64,000 nucleotides of DNA from Alitta virens (Eukaryota; Annelida; Polychaeta; Phyllodocida; Nereididae), in contig OW028575.1 in the NCBI GenBank assembly GCA_932294295.1, forward strand, positions 15,008,058 through 15,072,057, read 5' to 3'. Each line of letters starts with the position of its first letter. Position 1 is the stretch's first letter. The notes below the pieces were generated by a model. That model was given only the letters and a program-made list of their open reading frames with translations. It was not told the origin of the DNA and did not search any database. The translations under genes and the position numbers were made by a program. Positions 57,180 through 64,000 of the stretch are shown here, piece by piece.

Positions 57180-58372
57180 CTGCAAAATAGTATATACACT
57201 ATTAGTCATCCAATGCCACAGCAGTATTTGAACACATATATTAAATCAGCATGTTAAAATATATTTGTTAAGTGTATGGATGCAAAAGAAAACCACGCCT
57301 CAGTCTGATTCCACAACCTGGTTTTAATAAAATGATTTTATTGAACTACACTAAGGACATGTTTAGCATCGTGGATAAAGGAATGCTTTCATTCTGTCAA
57401 TAGAGACTATGGAAGAAGTACCGAGTAAAAACAACAAATTCACATCAAAAAGCTAGAGGGTGACTCCATTTAACATATTTACTTATCCGTTCGATATATA
57501 TTTTTAATTTGTTTCAATACAAGTACCACCCGAAAAAGGAGTTGTTAATTTCAATGTTAGTCTGGCAATAGAATAAAAGCCAAATCTGACTGACTGGTTA
57601 AAAATCAATGGTCAAAAGCCCCCAGGAGCAAACAACTTTGTTTATTACAGTCAAAAGACACAAAGAAAGACATTATAAAAGTGGAGCTGAAAATATAAAC
57701 TTTGACTGAATATCCACATCTGTATCGATCCTTAATTTTATGACAATAGTGGTTACAGAAAACTAACTAATTCATGGCAATGGGAAAACAGCTGCACATC
57801 AAATTGAGCAAATGACTTTTGCTTCAAGGTTAAGAGTTTTTATCTCAAGGACGAATCTGTCCATCAACAATCACAAAAAGAAAGGAAGAAAAAAAAAACA
57901 AGAATTCAAGCAGGGGGGAGTTTCACAATGATTGGACACAATTATAATGCTGCTTCAAACATTCTCAAAAAACACATCAACGGCAGTCAACCACGGCATC
58001 GGAGATGAGGTTCATATCTCAGATTTGAATAAATGACAATAATTAAGATTTCGTATCAGTCTTTTCTACGTCAAAATATAGCACATATTGTGAATCAGTG
58101 CACTGTAGCGGCAGTGCACACCAACCCGCTCATAACCGACACCGTTACAGCACTTGCCACTTGCGATATGAGGCAGGTTTTCCATTTTCCAAAGTCAAAT
58201 CCATGGAGTAAAAGTCAGCCAAGATTAACAGATCCTTTTAGGAAGGAGATGAGACAAAGAAGCGGCATGAAAGAAAGACGAGCGCTTCACTTTACCAAGA
58301 ATACTCAAAAGACTAATTTCAAAGAAGTACTAAACTATAATCATAACGACTAAATAAATTAACACAAGATGG
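57180..58372. other. host gene intron with segment shared with the left flank
   Basis: Between the two upstream exons of the minus-strand gene. 58110-58200 (for example ACAGCACTTGCCACTTG) matches 26280-26370, in the same order relative to the exon as in the duplicated copy. No exon seen. Confidence 0.6.
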
Positions 58373-58505
58373 TACATGGCCAAATGTGCCACATGCATTT
58401 TCCATGAGAAGGATATACGCATGGAAAATGCATGGTTTTTAGCTAATCATAATGAGGCAAAAACCATGTGTTTGGATAAACACACGTGACACATTTGGCC
58501 AAGTA
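58373..58505. mobile_element. palindromic MITE, copy B
   Basis: Same family as 15147-15301: starts TACATGGCCAAATGTG and ends CACATTTGGCCAAGTA, with CGCATGGAAAATGCATGG in the arms. It is 133 bp long and sits in the intron of the host gene. Confidence 0.7.
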
Positions 58506-59720
58506 ATACTAAACATTTTAGAATGGACTGATCATTTTTGCAGCAGGCAACCAGTTATGGCCAGAATGCACCAGAAGAAGCACTAGAAAATGGCAGACTT
58601 CGTGAGGCTTTTGTTGACTGTACAAAGTGCATTTCTTTGGCCAGCTAGCACATGTCATGCAATAACTGCTCTGGAGCTTATATCTTTAAAGGATGGTCTT
58701 AAGACCCATCTGTCACAATGCACTCTCCTTCTTTGACAAAATGGGACAAAATGCATCCCTCTCTTCATCGTGGTTAATATAGAAAGTATCATTCAAAGCA
58801 TCACACAAACATCCCTGTCAGGTAGAATATACATTTCTATTTTGGAATCCATAGTAGAATCCCTCACCTGAAGTTTCTCTTTCCACAGGAACATATCATG
58901 CTATCTGCTAAGTTGTTATCAGGATTTCATAACACATACATGGCCAATTTTAACGTAATATTATACTGTTCCTGACATAGTGTGAACATCTGGTAAACAA
59001 ATCACTCACATTTCATAAAACGGCTTAGGAGAATTGTTCGGAAAAGTCTCACATTACCGTTTGTTACGGGTTTTGCAGAAATTTAATAGCGGCAGAATGT
59101 TATCGGCTTGCATATTTTGTGTCAAATTATATCGACCTAAGAGAAAAACCAGAATGGAGGCATAGACTACAAATGAACACTTCCAAATTGCCATTTGCTG
59201 GTAAAGGCATTCGTCATACAGCACAACATTTGCTGATTTACCACACGGAAGCCATTTACAGTCCACAATACATCCACATTTAACAAATTGTATTTGCGAC
59301 TGGCCGCTTGTAGTATCGGGTAACAAAAACACATCTATTAAGCAATTACAAAGCTTTTTCCTAGCCAAAACTGCACCTAACAGACGTTGCATTTTATGAG
59401 TATAAATCACTTAATGACACTCTCCCTCCATCATGACACTCTTCCTCCATCATGAAATCACACTTTGCATCACAGCAATATACAAGAATAAAAATGTAGC
59501 TACAAATGCTAAGGATATCGAACTATATAAATTTACCAATGACTGATTCCTAAATCAGCTCTTAAAGCTACTGCAATAAAATCCAATTGATGTATTGATA
59601 AATAAATGTCATAGTTTTGACAGTGTCAGGGCAGTTAACTGGTTGTTTCCACATCAGACTGAGATGCAGTTCTCTTTTAAGCTATTGCATCGTATTGTAC
59701 AACAAAAATAACCGTCTTAC
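58506..59720. other. host gene intron, remainder
   Basis: No exon recognised. The 118-codon minus-strand frame at 59054-59410 has several Cys residues and a hydrophobic stretch but no good splice borders, and I do not call it. Confidence 0.4.
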
Positions 59721-59823
59721 CTGAGTTTCATACTCTTTTAGGAAGCTAGGAGGCTCCATAAACACAGGGTCATATTTGCTAGAGACTATATAAGGTGGAT
59801 TTTTCACCATCTGGTGCTTGTAT
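59721..59823 (-). CDS. host membrane protein, third-last coding exon seen
   Basis: Minus-strand exon of 103 nt with acceptor TTTTTCAG and donor CAG|GTAAG. It encodes 34 residues, YKHQMVKNPPYIVSSKYDPVF then MEPPSFLKEYETQ, and joins in phase 0 to the exon at 57179. Its first base completes a codon from an upstream exon that is not identified in this window. Tyr- and Pro-rich composition fits a juxtamembrane cytoplasmic tail. Confidence 0.7.
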
Positions 59824-62800
59824 CTGAAAAACGAAAACAATTAATTAAAAAATCACACAATAACCTTTAATGGAATACATACACTAGTTTTTGACTTCAG
59901 CAAAGCAACTGGTTCGATTTAGGTTTGGTACCCAACGAGGTCCTCACAACGTAACCGTACCAATGTGTGGCCTCAAGTCAAACAAATTTGTGATTCAATG
60001 ATATTGAGATTGTCAATTAAAATTATATTTATATCAATAGATGCAATTATCATATAATTGCAAAATGCTGTAACATCATTTATTTCAAATTTCTGAACCA
60101 AATTTCTGATCAAAACTTCACTATAACTATCATGGTTAAGAAAGATACTGAAGCAAAATCCAAAGCTGAAAATTCAGATTCCACAAATAATGACACAACC
60201 TTTTTGTCAATCTTTTCCATAAGAGGGTTTTCAAAATATAATCCAAACAAATGACTAAAGCTTACAAGCTGGAGCTTTAGAATTCATTGTGAAATAAGAA
60301 ATCTAGCTGGGGAAGCAAGGATCACTATGGTGGCAATTTAAGGGGCATGTAGTCATTCTAAGGCAATCCAGGAAGGGAATTCATCGGCCTTATCTGTTCT
60401 AAATGAATGGATGGAGAATCAGATAAAATGAAACAAATTGCCAATTCAATAAAATGTTATCACTCGCGAACTATGTTTTCTGAAATACCGATGCTTAAGA
60501 TTGGAACTTTGTGGCTCATAATAGAATGTAATATCAAATGGGGGTTTTATACAGGCTCTTTCTTGTGGAATTAAAAATTGCACAGTTATGTAAGCATATA
60601 TACAATTAATTCACTTGGTTTATCCAAATTTAATAATTTGTGGAAGCAATACTTCAGTTCAGTACATCGACTCCCTAAATGACTTTTTTCACAGTTATGA
60701 AATACTACCATAATGTATTTCAAGTTTCCAAAATCTTGTTTAATGGCAGAAGAATAAATGGGAGAGAGAATGAAAAGGAAAATCAATGGCCCAAGCAATG
60801 TTTCTGTATGGTGGTTATAAATGAGGCCGACCCACTGTGCCGCCCCGATATGACTTCGGCCACTGCATCACAGTGACAAATCTGCTTTGACAAATTCATA
60901 TTGACAAACCACAGGAGTCAGCATTGCATACAGCATGACCTTCCAGCTCCACAGCTCACAGGCAAGTTATTTAGCTGAGGCAGAGTGGATAAAAAGCTCC
61001 TGCAAATTGTTTTGTAGATGGGATCTGTCAAGGACAGCCAATGAGGAAACTGAAAAAGGGCCCATCGTCCACAAAGAGCATCAAAGGGCTGGAACGAATG
61101 AAGAAGTGTGGCTCCAGTACTCACAAAACTTTACTTTGGTTTGTTGCCATTTATTCCAGCATTATGCATGTGCTTGAAATTTCATCAAGAGACCACCCAT
61201 GTAATTTTGGGTTACTTTACATTCTGTCCAATTTTTATACTACAGATAGAAATATCAACTTTAATCAGGCTGCAGGTGCATGAGACATCAAATCAGGCTG
61301 AGTTCTTTTTATCCACTCAGCCTCAGCATGGTAAATTTATCTAACTTCACCTTTAACCCACTGCTATCGAACATCATTTGCAAGGGAACAAGCAAACAGT
61401 GCTGCACCAACATAACCCATCTTCTTTTTCTGACATTTATACTCTTCTGTCTCTCCATAAAACTTTTTGTAAGACAAGATATTCCAAAGGGACCAGAAAC
61501 GCTAGCCTGACTGTCATGTTAAATCAAACTTTTTGCAAGACTTTGCAGAGTTTACTTCCACTTAGTCGCTCTGTTTCAGTCGAGGGACTAGTATGAGATC
61601 TCCGGGGTCCGAAGCAATAAACTGAAGTGTCAGAATTAGGACTAGGATCCTGATGCATCCTTCATCCATCTTTGTCACAACTGAGATGCTTTTTTTTGTT
61701 TATGGTGATGCGTCACACTAGCAAAATCACCATTTTCTCTAAACACTAACGTTATACCAGCAATGTTATACAACTGAGCGAGCAATTATTATTGGTGCCT
61801 TTCACTTTCTATTTGCAGAAACCCAAATACTAAGAAAACATTTCACAGTCTTCCCTGAGGTGTTTTGCACACATAAGAGGATTCCTATTAACTACAAATG
61901 GCTGTGAATGAACAAAACAAAAAAGACTGCAATAATGAGCTAAAGCAAGCGGAAAACAAAGTTGAGTATGAAAGACCGCAGAAGTGTTACTTCAAGAGCG
62001 AAATGCCCTCTTTATCCAACAAATATTAACAGAAATACACCAGAAATTAATCCCAAGAGGAGCATTGTGGTCACTGCAGCTAATGGCTCCCACTGCCCCT
62101 TTGTTGGTCTTTCTGACTCGAAAAGGCATAATCCAGACTCTGAGCAGGCAAGGCGGTCGATAGCAGATCTCTCATTTTGATTGGGCCAAATTGGTCCTCC
62201 TGGCTTTCTTTCAATCCATGATTATTTGCCTTCCAGATAACCTATCCTTCCCAAGGGTTGGTTGTTATACCACGCCGATACGGCTTTAATCGCTCGTGTG
62301 GTATGCAAATGCAATCTTTGGGAAAGATAATCGGCGAGGGCTTGGCTAGAAGAACTGAGCGGTTCATTACAGTGTGGGACTTAAAATCATCGTAAAAAGA
62401 GCCATTAATGAATAATCCAATTTGTAGACAAACAACAAAAGGCATGGGAGAATATAAAGCAGCATTATGTGCACTGTATTGGGTTTTACAAGCAAGGAGC
62501 TGCGAGGACAGGCAATACTCTTCCATTCCATTTGCAGTCTTCATGCTATAGTGCTTCCCTATGTGTCAATAGGGACATTCTGCATCAGATGGCATGACAT
62601 TGCTAACTGCTTGCATTGTAGTTTTCTGATCTAGAAATTAGAGCAGGAGTCAATACTGAGGTACATCAAAGCTAGAATCACTGTCTCGCCATAAGCTTAA
62701 TGACCAAAGGACACGCCCCTAATTTCTGAACAATTGTGCAACAATAAGCAAGGAATATACAGATCACATACTGAGTATGGTATTTGGTGGACAACAACCT

Positions 62801-63410
62801 TATGGATAATACATTTAGTTTTAATCCACTCAGATGTATAGTTGTTAAGTAATTGCCGTGTTAATGCAATAAAGTGTGTGGTGTTTATCTTGGTGTGTGG
62901 TAAACCAGTGGGTATTTGTGGATTTTATACAATGGCAGTGTAAAAGACACATTCTTAAATCAGTCATCTTTATTTTCACGGGAGAAGTTTCTAATTGTAC
63001 TGGTAAACCACAAAAGTGGCTTTTATATGGGAATAAAATAAATACATTAAATTTAGAAAATTACCATATAGAAGCATTTTTACTGAGGAGAGTTCCTGTT
63101 AATTAGCAGGAGATATCAATTCATAAGGCCACTGTCTTCACCCTGCCAGCGCGATGCTGATTGTACATGAAAGAACTTTTATCTGAAGAAATACAGACTT
63201 TCATTAGGACACGCTCATATTGCAAATTTCGAGTGTCCCCTCCTGTTCTAATTCCTCCAAGTTCTGATGCAGTACCTGGCCTAGTCTTCTAATCGATCTA
63301 AATACTGTGCACTAAGTGCTACAAAACAGATGTTCTTGGTCTTCAAAAAGTGAGTGAATGGCCACTCTGCACTAACTAGCATTATATTTAACCAGTTTAT
63401 ACACGATAAC
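59824..63410. other. non-coding host DNA, probably upstream intron
   Basis: No further exon of the minus-strand gene identified. A minus-strand stretch at 61655-61580 would encode a signal-peptide-like MDEGCIRILVLILTLQFIAS but has no clear donor. The interval 62240-62545 has more balanced base composition than its surroundings and an open minus-strand frame; it could be conserved non-coding DNA. Neither is called. Confidence 0.4.
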
Positions 63411-63415
63411 AGCAG

Positions 63416-63690
63416 CTGGGTGGCCTAATGTTTAAGGTATTCACACATTCCATATTAGCCAGCTCTGCTGAAGGTCCTGGGTTGGATCCCCGGCCTAGGC
63501 ACTCTTCATGAGCTACATCCTAGCTGGAAGTCGATCGCATGAGACGTTAAATTGGAGGTGCCTTGTACTCAGTGTCTATGCTGAGGCAAGTAAAAGACCC
63601 CACCCATGGCGTACATGTATGACATTGTGTGAACTCCAAGCCTTATCTACTCATCATTACGTCTGCCTCTGGCAGCTGGTCATATAAGCT
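63416..63690 (+). mobile_element. SINE, copy 2
   Basis: A-box-like TGGGTGGCCTAATG at 63418, B-box-like GGGTTGGATCC at 63480, then the same body words as the copy at 17598-17835 (TTCATGAGCTACATC, GATCGCATGAGA, GAGGCAAGTA, AAGACCCCACCCATG, CTCCAAGCCTT). Head and body are more complete than in copy 1. Confidence 0.8.
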
Positions 63691-63878
63691 GACTAAGCTT
63701 CAGACCCGTGTAGCATCGAGACATTGACATAGACAAATCAAAGCATTATTGGTATTACCATAAAACAATGGGTATTATGAAACCATATTCATTGATATCA
63801 CATTCATTCTAATAATGTTGTAAAGCATTACCCAACCAATATCGCGTTTACACAACACTTTCATAACTCATTTCTCAG

Positions 63879-64000
63879 GAAGTTCGAACTACTTGACCGA
63901 ATGCGCAACACCAAGGACCAGGAAGACACTTCTCCAGCGAATCACTCAATACAGCAAGCCAATGAAGAAGGAAGACAAAATATGCAGGAAGAAATTATGG
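63879..64000 (+). CDS. possible partial exon at window edge
   Basis: After TCATTTCTCAG at 63868-63878 one plus-strand frame stays open to the window end, encoding a hydrophilic KFELLDRMRNTKDQED-type segment rich in Gln, Asn and Glu. A good acceptor and lack of stops over 40 codons make it a candidate exon; composition alone could also explain it. Confidence 0.3.

Noticed and set aside
59054..59410. 118-codon minus-strand frame in the host intron
   Set aside because: No splice borders in the right phase and no recognised domain, despite several cysteines.
61580..61655. Signal-peptide-like first exon on the minus strand
   Set aside because: The hydrophobic start is attractive, but no good donor site follows and no partner exon was found.

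Overview
The window is eukaryotic nuclear DNA. It is AT-rich and intron-bearing, with tRNA-derived SINEs, decayed non-LTR retrotransposons, palindromic MITE-like elements, minisatellites and three linked exons of a host membrane-protein gene. The repeat types and the class of inserted element point to an invertebrate metazoan, probably aquatic. I cannot name the species.

The centre (about 27034-52194, 25.2 kb) is one essentially complete Polinton/Maverick, a self-synthesising DNA transposon and endogenous virus. It has terminal inverted repeats of about 0.4 kb that start 5'-AG, and it is flanked on both sides by the 6-bp target duplication AGAATG. The left half is transcribed rightwards: a PC4-like nuclear protein, a small membrane protein, an integrase with chromodomain, a penton-like minor capsid protein, a basic protein, the double-jelly-roll major capsid protein, an FtsK/A32-type packaging ATPase, two small proteins, a second larger spliced PC4-like protein and a DUF5662/HD-like protein. 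The right half is transcribed leftwards: protein-primed DNA polymerase B in four exons, then two spliced, related type I surface proteins. The two halves converge near 41.6-42.0 kb. All reading frames are open once introns are removed, and every proposed splice junction keeps frame, so the copy looks recent and possibly functional. The usual adenain-like cysteine protease was not found.

The most unusual part is the accessory set. Two paralogous surface proteins each have a signal peptide, a short LRRNT-like cysteine module, a Ser/Thr-rich stalk, one membrane segment and an alternative tail: a long Pro-rich tail in several exons in one, a short tail ending in a PDZ-ligand-like motif in the other. 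Two paralogous proteins carry PC4-like repeats and a shared putative zinc-binding end. There is also a metal-dependent HD-like protein, and a 2.8-kb block very dense in short tandem repeats. The polymerase intron 2 splits catalytic motif A.

Left flank (1-27033): mostly non-coding, with a 73-bp satellite, a candidate solo LTR, SINE and MITE copies, minisatellites, an interstitial telomere-like patch, a decayed reverse transcriptase on the minus strand (16.3-16.9 kb), a frameshifted reverse transcriptase on the plus strand (21.7-23.2 kb), a pseudo-exon copied from the host gene (24.8 kb), and the 3' tail of another LINE that ends 6-10 bp before the Polinton target site. Right flank (52201-64000): non-coding repeats, then the last three coding exons of a host transmembrane protein on the minus strand (59823 down to 56418), a MITE in its intron, a SINE, and a possible exon at the window edge.
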